DNA of 19,431 nt, taken from the NCBI GenBank assembly GCA_036654795.1, contig JAVVRI010000041.1, positions 1-19,431 on the forward strand, given 5' to 3'. The notes below the pieces were generated by a model that saw nothing but the letters and a program-made list of their open reading frames with translations, had not been told where the DNA came from and ran no database searches. Shown here in pieces: positions 1-7,915 of the stretch; the stretch's first letter is position 1, and every line of letters starts with the position of its first letter. The DNA is from JAVVRI01 sp036654795 (lineage in GTDB: Bacteria > Bacteroidota > Bacteroidia > Bacteroidales > Tannerellaceae). Position numbers and translations under genes: made by a program.

Positions 1-132
1 TCGTCACGATGTTATGACTGTGAAAGGAGATTCGGATATTTCTATTTTAAGGTCATTCCAGGAAAGCATGAGTGCTTTTTTGTCATACAAAACTACACGC
101 AGATGAAGGATGTAGCTCAATGTGGGTTCGGC
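1..132. other. Left-edge stretch with no assignable gene
   Basis: No gene can be supported here. It lies just downstream of the minus-strand C1B peptidase. A short AT-rich hairpin (AAAGCA, TGAG loop, TGCTTT, at 63-78) runs into a T tract to 81, so it could be a weak terminator for a plus-strand gene ending left of the window. Two plus-strand frames are open from the window edge, one stopping near 105 and the other running into the peptidase gene, but neither has a recognisable protein signature. Confidence 0.35.
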
Positions 133-1302
133 TCAGAGTCCCAACTTGGCGCGAATGGCCTTCGGGATAGCGTCTTTATGTACCATAATGAAGATGGTCT
201 TGGCGCGTACAAAACTCTCGGACATATTCAGATAGCCGCCAAATTTATTGCGTTCCGTGCCCCATGAGTTCTTAGTTATGTAATACTTCGTGCCGTTCTG
301 ATCCTTCGTGAGTCCGGTTAGGTGCATCAAGTGGTCGTCGGTTGTTACAAAGCTCTCGTAACCTGCCTGTCGTATGGCCGGCGTAACGACGATTTCTGGA
401 TAGGGTTGTTCGAACTTATACACTTCGCCCAAACGTTCCTTCTCGTCCATCTTCTCGAAACGCGCACGGTCAGTGCCGGAAAAGTCCTCAACCTTCGTTA
501 CCTCCGGATTGATGGCTACGCCGTTCTTAAAAGAGAAGCCCTTCTCGCTAACATCACCGTCCCAGCATACGCTGAAGCCGTTCTTGAGGGCATAGTCTGC
601 TGTTTCGATCAGTTCGTCCAGCGGCAGATTGTACATCAACTCGTGTTCCCAATTGTCTGTTACCTCTACGTCAAACTTCGTATAGTAAGGATGATGGGTA
701 AAGCTGGTTAGCTCGATATAATCGTCCATCTTCAGACCAAGGGAAGCTGCAAAACTCTTTGGGGTATATTCTTTTCCCTGATAAGTAAATCGTTCCGGCA
801 GTTTACCTAGATAAATATCAAATATACTATTTATCAACTCGTTATACTCCGGGCTACGTTTCTTCATTTTGACAGCCGCATTGGCTACGGACTGGATGTA
901 GCTAACCATTTCACTGTGGTTGTGGCGTTCTGACTCGTAGTTAATGCCGGTATAAACCTCTTCAGGCACGATCCCTACTTGGTCGAAAGCATGCTTGAAG
1001 GTGTGCGAGAGGCTGCCCTGACCAATGTTTCCCTCTCCATGGCGCACATAATTATCTTGCAGCTGGTTCATGTACTTTTGACGTACGATAAACATTTCGG
1101 AGAGATCGTAAGTGCCTTTGCCCATGCGCAGCAATTCCGACTCCATAAATGAGGTAGAGGCAAAGCACCAGCAGGTACCGGTAGAAGCTTGGTTCTTGAC
1201 AGAAGTAGCGGGTACGGTTGCAATTTCTGTAAACTGATAACCTTGTGCAAACGCGCCGGTTGCACTAAGCGCCAGCGCACATGTAAGAAAAAGTGTTTTC
1301 AT
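133..1302 (-). CDS. Exported C1B cysteine peptidase (bleomycin hydrolase / aminopeptidase C-like)
   Basis: A papain-fold peptidase of the C1B family, which trims peptides from the N-terminus. The 389-residue product begins with a signal peptide (hydrophobic residues 3-19, probable cleavage after AFAQ), so it should act in the periplasm, unlike the cytoplasmic PepC of lactic acid bacteria. The catalytic set is visible: Gln38 with Cys44 in QASTGTCWCFA, His324 in DDHLMHLTG, and Asn345 in TKNSWG followed by GGYLNMS. It is shorter than the usual 440-450 residues of PepC. It is the second gene of an operon, 33 bp after the C69 dipeptidase, and has no obvious promoter of its own. The partnership suggests breakdown of imported peptides, fitting an amino-acid-fermenting lifestyle; that is inference. 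The family call is firm, the precise specificity is not. Confidence 0.9.
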   Translation of the reverse strand: MKTLFLTCALALSATGAFAQGYQFTEIATVPATSVKNQASTGTCWCFASTSFMESELLRMGKGTYDLSEMFIVRQKYMNQLQDNYVRHGEGNIGQGSLSHTFKHAFDQVGIVPEEVYTGINYESERHNHSEMVSYIQSVANAAVKMKKRSPEYNELINSIFDIYLGKLPERFTYQGKEYTPKSFAASLGLKMDDYIELTSFTHHPYYTKFDVEVTDNWEHELMYNLPLDELIETADYALKNGFSVCWDGDVSEKGFSFKNGVAINPEVTKVEDFSGTDRARFEKMDEKERLGEVYKFEQPYPEIVVTPAIRQAGYESFVTTDDHLMHLTGLTKDQNGTKYYITKNSWGTERNKFGGYLNMSESFVRAKTIFIMVHKDAIPKAIRAKLGL

Positions 1303-1335
1303 AAGATTGTATGTTGTTTAATGATCAATTACAAA

Positions 1336-2928
1336 TTAAAAGCCGCGAGCAAACATTTTCCAGAACGTATCGCCCAATTCCTGCCAACGCAGCATGGTGG
1401 CTCCGGCAAAGTCGGCTGTGTACCCCGTAAGGAAGCTACCAGCAGCCTTGACGCCCTTTTCCTGTACCCGGCGGGCATATTCTGCCTCCACAAAGGAGAG
1501 TTCAGTTTGCCCCTTGTCGGTAAAGTGAGCAATGGCGTTGTTCATCAGATCGCGAGTCAGCCCCCAGCGCACGGTCGCCAGCTTGTTAGCGCTACGGTAA
1601 CGCCAGATGGCAGCATCTTCGCGATAACGGTGCTGTCCGCAGATCTCAAAAGAGGCAGGCAGTGCGGTCGTACCGGCAAAGATAGGGATACGGGGACTTT
1701 CCCCTGGATTGTCGAAAGCAATCCAGGCAACACCTCCCACGGCGTCGGGTAACCAGTCACGCAGTTGAATGACGTGCGAATAAGAACATTGCGGTACGGA
1801 TATAAGACGAAAACGCTCCACCGTTCCCTCCTTAACGCCGTTGAGCATGGCTACTGTTGCCGGTATCATCCACGGATTAGCTACCGGACTGATAATGGTG
1901 TCTTTCTCATCGCTACCGTCCTTCTTAACGGCTACTTTGAGATTTTGGGTCATATCCCACCGGGTGCCTTCGTAGGTCTGGCGGAGCATGGCCATTACGT
2001 CCGTAACAGCGACCGGTTGATCCGGCTTCACGCTAATCGGTAGCTCCTCTGCGTCATACGAAAGGTTGAGAGAGGGGGCAAGTGTACTAAAGATAAAATA
2101 TTCGCGGATGTTGAAGGCCTTCTTGTTGCCACTGTAGGCTTTCCAGAAGCTAAAGGGCTCCTTACCGTCCCAGTAACCCAACTTCTTGGCTACCTCCATC
2201 ACGTTGGCCGAAGCCATGCAATTCTCTTTATCCTTTAGGTTAAGGGCGGAGATACGAGGGATGTTGGCCGATACGCCCACATGGTCGTCGGGGATGCGGA
2301 TGGCTGCCCATACGCCACCAACCTGAGCCTTACCTTCACCAAAGACTTCGAAGTGCCACACCTCTTTCGGATCGGCAATGGTGAGACATTCGCCCCAGTC
2401 GCAATAACCATACTCAGCAATCAACCGCCCCATAAGAAGGATGGCTTCGCGAGCAGTGGTACAGCGTTGCAAGGCAATCTTCTCCAACTCCTCGATGCAG
2501 AACAGACCTTTTTCGTTGACTAGCTCTTTCCGTCCGGTGATGGTGGCTTCGCCAATGCCAAGTTGCTTTTCGTTTAGGCAGGGGTAGGCAGTGTTGAGAA
2601 ATTGATAGGTAGTACGTGCTTCGGGGATGGAACCTTTGAGCTGCATGCGGCTCTGGTCGTCGGCAAACTCAGTGTGCATCCGTCCGGTATAAATCAGGAC
2701 TGTTGTGTCGTGTTCGAACGTTTGTGCCGGCACGATGTCCATCCAACTACGGTAATTACCATCGCACGTATGACTGGTGATGACTGAGCCGTCTGCTGAC
2801 GCTTTCTTACCGACCATAATGCTGGTACAACTCTCCGGATGGTTCACGGGCTGAGAAAATTCGATCTCCTGAGCATGTCCGGCTGCAAAGTAAAATAGCG
2901 CGAACACAAGGCTAACAAGTTTCTTCAT
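1336..2928 (-). CDS. Exported C69 family dipeptidase (Ntn-hydrolase)
   Basis: A 530-residue peptidase of family C69 (PepD-like, formerly U34). Members of this family release dipeptides or act on dipeptides, using an N-terminal cysteine exposed by autoprocessing. Residues 1-20 form a signal peptide ending GHAQ. Cys34 in ESCTSIMVGKKASADGS is the expected nucleophile, and the following GKKAS.DGS stretch is the family's N-terminal signature. Other family-like blocks are YGYCDWGECLTIADPKEVW in the middle and YEGTRWDMT towards the C-terminal half. Length is usual for the family. It is the first gene of a two-gene operon with the C1B peptidase and has a good Bacteroidetes-type promoter about 30-60 bp upstream. 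Start at ATG 2928 is supported by the signal peptide. Confidence 0.92.
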   Translation of the reverse strand: MKKLVSLVFALFYFAAGHAQEIEFSQPVNHPESCTSIMVGKKASADGSVITSHTCDGNYRSWMDIVPAQTFEHDTTVLIYTGRMHTEFADDQSRMQLKGSIPEARTTYQFLNTAYPCLNEKQLGIGEATITGRKELVNEKGLFCIEELEKIALQRCTTAREAILLMGRLIAEYGYCDWGECLTIADPKEVWHFEVFGEGKAQVGGVWAAIRIPDDHVGVSANIPRISALNLKDKENCMASANVMEVAKKLGYWDGKEPFSFWKAYSGNKKAFNIREYFIFSTLAPSLNLSYDAEELPISVKPDQPVAVTDVMAMLRQTYEGTRWDMTQNLKVAVKKDGSDEKDTIISPVANPWMIPATVAMLNGVKEGTVERFRLISVPQCSYSHVIQLRDWLPDAVGGVAWIAFDNPGESPRIPIFAGTTALPASFEICGQHRYREDAAIWRYRSANKLATVRWGLTRDLMNNAIAHFTDKGQTELSFVEAEYARRVQEKGVKAAGSFLTGYTADFAGATMLRWQELGDTFWKMFARGF

Positions 2929-2957
2929 TTCAATTTGTTTATTCTTATTTGAGTGGC

Positions 2958-2988
2958 TAAAGATACAAACTGTTTGCTAACCAACAAA
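2958..2988 (-). promoter_or_regulatory. Bacteroidetes -33/-7 promoter of the peptidase operon
   Basis: Read on the minus strand: TTTG (2988-2985), a 19-bp spacer, then TATCTTTA (2965-2958), one base from the TAnnTTTG consensus. Spacing is as expected for the Bacteroidetes primary sigma factor. Transcription would start near 2951, leaving a leader of about 22 nt before the C69 dipeptidase ATG. Confidence 0.6.
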
Positions 2989-3062
2989 GGGAGGACGGTA
3001 ATCTATGTACGTTCTTTTCCTGAATTATACGGTTGAGCAACTGACTTCCTCTTTGTTCGCAT

Positions 3063-3099
3063 AAAAAAAGCCTCAGACTTACAATCTGAGGCTTTTTTT
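3063..3099 (-). terminator. Intrinsic terminator after the helicase gene
   Basis: A perfect 8-bp GC-rich stem (GCCTCAGA at 3070-3077, TCTGAGGC at 3085-3092) with a 7-nt loop is flanked by seven A and seven T. It lies 32 bp past the helicase stop codon and insulates the helicase from the peptidase operon. The symmetric A/T tracts mean it could also stop plus-strand transcription. Confidence 0.9.
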
Positions 3100-3130
3100 A
3101 TAAATTTCCTTTATAGGGAATTGTCGTCTT

Positions 3131-4966
3131 TTAGTATTTCTTTTTGCGACTATCGCGATCGGAAGAGCTACGTCGCCAAGGTTTGTCGCCTCCACGATCA
3201 TTGTTACCAAAGGAACGTCCGCCGTCTTTGCCGCCATCGCGTTTGCCTTTGTAGCCACCACCATAAGAGCCGCTTCCACCACGGCTGTAGCTACTGCCAC
3301 CACCACGGCTATAACCGCCGCCTTCGCTTTTGTGACCTTGAGCGGGTTCTACGGAGATGCGTCTGCCTTCCACTTCGAATCCGTTCATGCTTTCCATAAC
3401 GCGTGTTGCCTCTTTTTCTTCTACTTCAAAGAATGAGAAGTTGTCGCGCAGGTCGATTTTACCGATCTGTACCTTGCCGGGAACGCATTTATTGATCAGT
3501 TCGATCAACTGATTGGGGAATAGTCCGTCAGCTTTACCGAAGTTGATGAAGAAGCGTGAATAGCCACTTTCAGCCTCAAAAGAGCGGCGTGGGGCACCTA
3601 CTTCGCCACGCTCACCGCGTTCGCGGGGAGCACGTTCGTCTACTTCCTGTATTTCGTTTGCGTCCTTATAATAGTCTATCATACGATTGAATTCCAAAGA
3701 AACAACACGTTTGATAATATCTTCTTTATCCAACCATTCCAATTTGCGATAGATGTCCGGCATCAAGGTTGCGATCTCCTCTTCGTTTACCTTTACCTTC
3801 TCGATCTGATCTACAAGGTTGAAGAGTTGCTTTTCGCAGATTTCATGTCCTGTCGGCATCACTCCCTTTTCGAAGCGTTTGTTCAGAATGCGCTCTATCT
3901 CGCGGATTCTGCCTTTCTCACGAACGTGAGCAATGGCGATGGAGATACCGGTCTTTCCGGCACGTCCTGTACGTCCGCTACGGTGTGTATACGATTCTAC
4001 TTCATCCGGCAGACCGTAGTTAATGATGTGCGTCAGGTCGTCCACGTCCAGACCGCGGGCAGCTACGTCGGTAGCAACCAGTAGTTGAATGTTCTTGAGG
4101 CGGAACTTCTGCATCACAGCGTCACGCTGTTGCTGGCTCAGTTCGCCATGCAGCGAGTCGGCGTTGTAGCCATCCTGTATTAATCTGTCGGCAATCTCCT
4201 GCGTCTCCTTACGGGTACGACAAAATACGATGCCATAGATATTGGGGTAATAATCCGCAATACGCTTCAGGGCTTGATATTTATCGCGCGCCTGCACCAT
4301 ATAGTAGATATGCTTGATGTTTTTGTTTCCTTCGTTCTTCTTACCGATAACAATCTCTTTCGGATTCTTCATGTACTTCTTCGTAATGCTGGCAATACCC
4401 TGAGGCATAGTAGCAGAGAAGAGTAACATGTTGCGCGATTCTGGAACTTCAGCCAATATAGCATTGATGCTGTCAGTAAAGCCCATGTTAAGCATTTCGT
4501 CTGCTTCGTCCATGATGACGTTTCGCACGGTACCTAAATCTACAGTGCGACGGTTCATCAAGTCAAGTAGACGTCCCGGTGTAGCCACTACAACGTGTAC
4601 GCCACGTTTAAGCGCCTTTATTTGGCTGTCAATGCTGGAACCTCCGTAAACCGGAAGAACCTTCAAGTTGTCAATATACTTGGAAAAGTCGTTTAAGTCG
4701 TCTGCAATTTGCAGGCAAAGCTCTCTAGTAGGACAAAGAATGAGTGCTTGAGGCTGGTATTTGCTCACATCTATTTTCTGCAGGATTGGAAGACCGAATG
4801 CGGCTGTTTTTCCGGTACCTGTTTGTGCTAATGCGATTACGTCGTTATCGTCTCCCAGTAAGAGAGGAATCACTTCTTCCTGTACGGGCATGGGCGATTC
4901 GAATCCCATCTCTTGGATTGCCTTTAATATAGGTGCGGCAACTCCTAATTCTTCAAATGTTTTCAA
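3131..4966 (-). CDS. DEAD-box ATP-dependent RNA helicase with DbpA-type RNA-binding domain
   Basis: An RNA-unwinding ATPase of the DeaD/CsdA/DbpA type, likely acting in ribosome assembly, RNA decay or cold adaptation. With the start used here (611 residues) the motifs fall in order: Q motif GFESPMPVQ (21-29), motif I AQTGTGKT (47-54), Ia PTRELCLQ (79-86), II DEAD (153-156), III SAT (184-186), IV GIVFCRT (245-251), V ATDVAARGLD (298-307), VI HRSGRTGRAG (328-337). Residues about 467-542 resemble the DbpA RNA-binding domain, followed by a Gly/Ser/Arg-rich tail (545-611) ending in basic residues. No ATG fits; the TTG at 4966, giving MKTFEELG, matches how family members begin. A longer frame opens at TTG 5011, but that codon lies inside the probable -7 promoter box. 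The gene has its own terminator. Confidence 0.93.
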   Translation of the reverse strand: MKTFEELGVAAPILKAIQEMGFESPMPVQEEVIPLLLGDDNDVIALAQTGTGKTAAFGLPILQKIDVSKYQPQALILCPTRELCLQIADDLNDFSKYIDNLKVLPVYGGSSIDSQIKALKRGVHVVVATPGRLLDLMNRRTVDLGTVRNVIMDEADEMLNMGFTDSINAILAEVPESRNMLLFSATMPQGIASITKKYMKNPKEIVIGKKNEGNKNIKHIYYMVQARDKYQALKRIADYYPNIYGIVFCRTRKETQEIADRLIQDGYNADSLHGELSQQQRDAVMQKFRLKNIQLLVATDVAARGLDVDDLTHIINYGLPDEVESYTHRSGRTGRAGKTGISIAIAHVREKGRIREIERILNKRFEKGVMPTGHEICEKQLFNLVDQIEKVKVNEEEIATLMPDIYRKLEWLDKEDIIKRVVSLEFNRMIDYYKDANEIQEVDERAPRERGERGEVGAPRRSFEAESGYSRFFINFGKADGLFPNQLIELINKCVPGKVQIGKIDLRDNFSFFEVEEKEATRVMESMNGFEVEGRRISVEPAQGHKSEGGGYSRGGGSSYSRGGSGSYGGGYKGKRDGGKDGGRSFGNNDRGGDKPWRRSSSDRDSRKKKY

Positions 4967-5008
4967 AATGTGATATGTGTATATGTAATATATTTCATAT
5001 GGAATTTG

Positions 5009-5016
5009 CAAATGTA
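5009..5016 (-). promoter_or_regulatory. -7 promoter element for the helicase
   Basis: On the minus strand TACATTTG matches TAnnTTTG exactly. No clear TTTG lies at the right distance upstream. A start near 5003 would give a leader of about 37 nt to the TTG at 4966. This element sits 19 bp beyond the end of the upstream phosphatase gene and overlaps the alternative TTG at 5011. Confidence 0.5.
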
Positions 5017-5034
5017 CGTAAATAATTCGGATTC

Positions 5035-6096
5035 TTATCGATAAAGCATTATTTCTTTTAATTGCGCCCTGTTTTTATCCGTTACGTGAAGCTCTTTGCT
5101 CAGATACTTGTCGATAGAGCCATAATCTTTCTTTATTTTCTGGAGGACAGGAGTCAAAAAGCTCTCATTAGCAGAGAGAAGTACTGTAATGGCTTCCTGC
5201 CCATCGGTGTTGAACATATCGGCCAGATAGGCCAGATTATCCAATTTTATATAGTCGTTGGAGGCCAAATAGTCCTTCATAATCTCTTCTTCGGACACAC
5301 CGAGCGTGGCCAGCAACATGGCTGCCAAGAAGCCCGAACGATCCTTTCCAAAAGAACAGTTAAAGAGGATAGGATAATTGTCTTTGTTAAAGAACTGCGC
5401 CAGTGCTTTCGCATACTGTTCGCTATTGGCTGTCAGAAATTGCAGGTAGAGGTCTTGCATATACACAATGGCATCCCCCTTACGAATTCGTTTTTCGCTG
5501 AAGCGAGCGTTCAGGTCGTCAATATTTCCGATACTGACGGGTATTTGCAGAATGTTTGCTTTCATATATCGAATAGGTGCCATTTGTGACTCACGCAGGG
5601 TACGCAGGTCGATAATAGTCTTTATCTTCAGATTATCGAGCCGCATGGAGTCCCATTCGGTCACATTACCGAGCTGACCGGAGCGAAAGACCTCCCCCCA
5701 GCGGGTCATTCGGTTACGCTTCGTGAAGTAGCCACCCATATCGCGCAAGTTCTGCACGCTGTCCATCGGGATGGCGCGCGCACCAACCGTCTGATAATAT
5801 TTATCGTTGAAGGAGAGGTAGAAGTATTTGCGCTGCGTATTGTCATTCGTGATGTAGGTCGCCACTCCTTCATCCATATCAGCCGATCCAGCAGGCTGAG
5901 TCATGTCAAAACTATTGGGGTCATCGGAAACATACATTTTCATTACGCCCCGAATCTCCGGATCCGTCTCCCACTTAATAACATAGTTTCCTATTTCATC
6001 GCGCAGACAAAGTGTTCGTATTTCCGGTGCATTTATGGACGTGCAACCAACAAATGTGGTCATACTAGTCAGCAGAAAAAGAATTCGTTCTAACAT
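5035..6096 (-). CDS. Lipoprotein-like tyrosine-protein phosphatase (Y_phosphatase3 type)
   Basis: A 353-residue protein with the cysteine-phosphatase P-loop NCSFGKDRSG: nucleophile Cys247 and Arg253 in the CX5R pattern. The upstream block VQNLRDMGGY (114-123) and IIDLRTLRES (161-170) are hallmarks of the Y_phosphatase3 family, whose members remove phosphate from tyrosine residues or from lipids. Residues 1-17 are hydrophobic and end in FVGC, a plausible lipobox with lipidated Cys18, so it would be anchored in an envelope membrane. Residues about 25-110 look like a small beta-rich domain before the catalytic part. The residue before Cys247 is Asn where many family members have His. It appears to be a single-gene unit with its own -7 element and lies upstream of the helicase. 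Natural substrate unknown. Confidence 0.85.
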   Translation of the reverse strand: MLERILFLLTSMTTFVGCTSINAPEIRTLCLRDEIGNYVIKWETDPEIRGVMKMYVSDDPNSFDMTQPAGSADMDEGVATYITNDNTQRKYFYLSFNDKYYQTVGARAIPMDSVQNLRDMGGYFTKRNRMTRWGEVFRSGQLGNVTEWDSMRLDNLKIKTIIDLRTLRESQMAPIRYMKANILQIPVSIGNIDDLNARFSEKRIRKGDAIVYMQDLYLQFLTANSEQYAKALAQFFNKDNYPILFNCSFGKDRSGFLAAMLLATLGVSEEEIMKDYLASNDYIKLDNLAYLADMFNTDGQEAITVLLSANESFLTPVLQKIKKDYGSIDKYLSKELHVTDKNRAQLKEIMLYR

Positions 6097-6121
6097 TGTT
6101 CTTAATGATGGTGTATGCTTT

Positions 6122-6137
6122 CCTTACAAAGGTAAGG
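6122..6137 (-). promoter_or_regulatory. -7 promoter element for the phosphatase, embedded in a small palindrome
   Basis: On the minus strand TACCTTTG (6134-6127) matches TAnnTTTG exactly. It lies inside an inverted repeat, CCTTAC at 6122-6127 and GTAAGG at 6132-6137. No good -33 TTTG is present, which could mean that activation or repression by a DNA-binding protein matters here. Confidence 0.45.
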
Positions 6138-6172
6138 CTTTCTGCTCATGCTTGTACGACGCTTAATGATAT

Positions 6173-7102
6173 TTAATACTTACCTGCATACTCCTCGGCA
6201 AACTGCTCGCTGATGTAGTTGTCGTAACTGGTGCATACTTCGGTTGCAAAGTCCATCCCGCAATGGATAATTTCCTTCCAAGTAGCAGGGGTAATGGAGT
6301 CTAAGTCATTATGGCGCACGCCTTGCTTTAGGAGGCCGTACAGGATGCCGGCATTAAAATTATCTCCCGCCCCAATGGTGCTGACCGGTGTGATGGTCGG
6401 CGCGTCGAAGTGGGTCACGACGTCGCCGGCAAAGAGATTTACGCCCCCTGCCCCATGGGTGGTGATCAGGCGCTTACAGTAAAACTTAATATCGTCGACA
6501 TAGACCTTCTGAGGGTCGGTCTTCTTAAACAGATTCTCGAAGTCCTCATCCGATCCACGCACAATGTCGGCATACTCCAAATTGTCCAGCACGGTTGGCC
6601 TTAGGCGTATGGCTTCGTGTACATGCGATTTGCGAAAGTTCGGATCGTAATATATAATAGCCTTACGCTCCTTTGCATATTCCAAAAACTCCACCATCCG
6701 CTCGCGTAGAGCGGGGTTGAGGGCATAATAAGAGCCAAAGATGAAAATATCATCCTCATTGATCTGCGGCAGGGGTACTTCCAACCGCTGGGAAGGATAG
6801 TCTTTATAAAAGGAGTAATTGGCATTGTTGTTCTCATCTAAAAAAGCGAGCGAGATAGGGCTCTTACCATCCGGAAAGCGGTCTACGAAATCAGTCGAGA
6901 TATGATTCGCCACCATAAAACGGCGTATGATGTCTCCCACCCTGTCGTTACCCACTTCACTGATGAAGGAGACGGGCACACCCAGCCTCCCCAGCGTTAC
7001 CAACCCGTTAAACACCGAACCGCCTGGCACTGCCGCATGCGGTTGCTCGTTTTTAAAGATAATGTCCAAAATGGTCTCACCAATGCCGATTACTTTTCTC
7101 AT
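6173..7102 (-). CDS. PfkB-family carbohydrate kinase (fructokinase/ribokinase-like)
   Basis: A 309-residue sugar kinase that would phosphorylate a sugar hydroxyl with ATP in the cytoplasm. The N-terminal PfkB signature PGGSVFNGLVTLGRLG (26-41) provides the sugar-binding Gly-Gly and Asn. The C-terminal signature STIGAGDNFNAG (241-252) holds the catalytic base Asp247 and the anion hole. Start is ATG 7102, giving MRKVIGIGE, the normal family N-terminus; the frame is open 68 codons further but that part is only the antisense-frame reading through the upstream isomerase gene. The ATG overlaps the TGA of that isomerase gene (ATGA), so the two are translationally coupled. Exact substrate cannot be told; fructose is a common annotation. 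The isomerase partner hints at a pentose or hexose phosphate route. Confidence 0.88.
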   Translation of the reverse strand: MRKVIGIGETILDIIFKNEQPHAAVPGGSVFNGLVTLGRLGVPVSFISEVGNDRVGDIIRRFMVANHISTDFVDRFPDGKSPISLAFLDENNNANYSFYKDYPSQRLEVPLPQINEDDIFIFGSYYALNPALRERMVEFLEYAKERKAIIYYDPNFRKSHVHEAIRLRPTVLDNLEYADIVRGSDEDFENLFKKTDPQKVYVDDIKFYCKRLITTHGAGGVNLFAGDVVTHFDAPTITPVSTIGAGDNFNAGILYGLLKQGVRHNDLDSITPATWKEIIHCGMDFATEVCTSYDNYISEQFAEEYAGKY

Positions 7103-7716
7103 AAGGATTCGTTCTTGCTTTGTTCGCGGCTTTTCGATCCGAGGTAGCCACCGTGATGACGTTTTGCGTAGTCTGTGTTGCTGAAGTTGATGCGCTTCAT
7201 GGTGCCTACCACTAGGATGTCGCCGATGACGGTCATCACCGTTGTGGAAGTGGTAGGGGTCAGCCCGAGCGGACAAACCTCCTTCGGCGTTCCGGTTAGC
7301 AGGCAAACAGTTGCTGCTTCTGCCAACGGACTTTCAGGATTACCGGTGATGACCACAAACTGCATATTGGGAGCCAGTCCGCGCGTCAGTTGCAACAACT
7401 CTACTAGTTCACGCGTCTTGCCGGAATTGGATACAAGGAGCATAATGTCATGATCTCGCACAATACCCAAGTCGCCATGCTGCGCCTCGCTAGGGTGAAG
7501 GAAGGAGGCTGGTGTACCGGTAGAACTAAAGGTGGTGGCAATATTCATTGCAATCTGTCCCGCCTTGCCCATTCCGCTGGTGATGAGCTTTCCGCCCAAC
7601 TCATGTACATGCTTCACAATCAGCGTTACCGCCTCTTCATATCCCGAAGTCACCGGGATGTTACGCACTGCTTTCGCTTCCTGTTCCAGTATGAACGAGA
7701 TTTCTTCGTTTATCAT
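7099..7716 (-). CDS. SIS-domain sugar-phosphate isomerase, single-domain arabinose-5-phosphate isomerase type
   Basis: A 205-residue SIS-fold protein closest in pattern to KdsD/KpsF/GutQ, which interconvert ribulose 5-phosphate and arabinose 5-phosphate for Kdo synthesis. Visible blocks are TSGMGKAGQIAMNIATTFSS (46-65) with STGTPASFLHPSEAQHGDLG (65-84), the phosphate-binding SNSGKT (96-101) and CPLGLTPTTSTT (148-159). Canonical KdsD is about 328 residues and carries two CBS domains after the SIS domain; here the protein stops soon after it, as in the single-domain enzyme known from Bacteroides fragilis. Three acidic or histidine-containing family positions, such as HPSEAQHGD, are intact. It is first in a two-gene operon with the PfkB kinase. 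A hexulose-phosphate isomerase role is the main alternative. Confidence 0.85.
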   Translation of the reverse strand: MINEEISFILEQEAKAVRNIPVTSGYEEAVTLIVKHVHELGGKLITSGMGKAGQIAMNIATTFSSTGTPASFLHPSEAQHGDLGIVRDHDIMLLVSNSGKTRELVELLQLTRGLAPNMQFVVITGNPESPLAEAATVCLLTGTPKEVCPLGLTPTTSTTVMTVIGDILVVGTMKRINFSNTDYAKRHHGGYLGSKSREQSKNESL

Positions 7717-7757
7717 ATCTATTCTTATCTAACTGTTTAAGCAACTATAACCGTTTG

Positions 7758-7765
7758 CAAAAGTA
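7758..7765 (-). promoter_or_regulatory. -7 promoter element for the isomerase-kinase operon
   Basis: Minus-strand TACTTTTG matches TAnnTTTG exactly, about 42 bp upstream of the isomerase ATG. The -33 region has no clear TTTG. It sits in a 231-bp divergent intergenic region shared with the M16 peptidase gene. Confidence 0.5.
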
Positions 7766-7875
7766 TCTAATTTTAACCGTACTCGTATACGCCTATCCCT
7801 TATTTTTCTATAATAACTTGTTTTCCCTGCCGCCAAACAACCCGTGTGGCTGTAGTGGGAAAACTGAATAACCGG

Positions 7876-7889
7876 AATAATCGATTATT
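7876..7889. promoter_or_regulatory. 14-bp perfect palindrome upstream of the M16 peptidase
   Basis: AATAATCGATTATT is its own reverse complement. It ends 26 bp before the -7 element of the plus-strand M16 gene, so it lies at the upstream edge of that promoter and could be an operator. It is AT-rich, so chance is possible. Confidence 0.3.
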
Positions 7890-7915
7890 GTGTATGTTAT
7901 TGCGGGTAAATGTCG

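Noticed and set aside
1..267. Plus-strand frame open from the window edge
   Set aside because: It runs antisense into the C1B peptidase gene, has no known signature, and could simply be open by chance.
1189..1752. Plus-strand 187-residue frame
   Set aside because: It is antisense to two well-supported peptidase genes, spans their junction and shows no domain pattern.
7103..7306. N-terminal 68-residue extension of the PfkB kinase
   Set aside because: It overlaps the isomerase gene in another frame, has no family similarity and is His/Arg-rich. ATG 7102 gives the standard PfkB start and an ATGA overlap.
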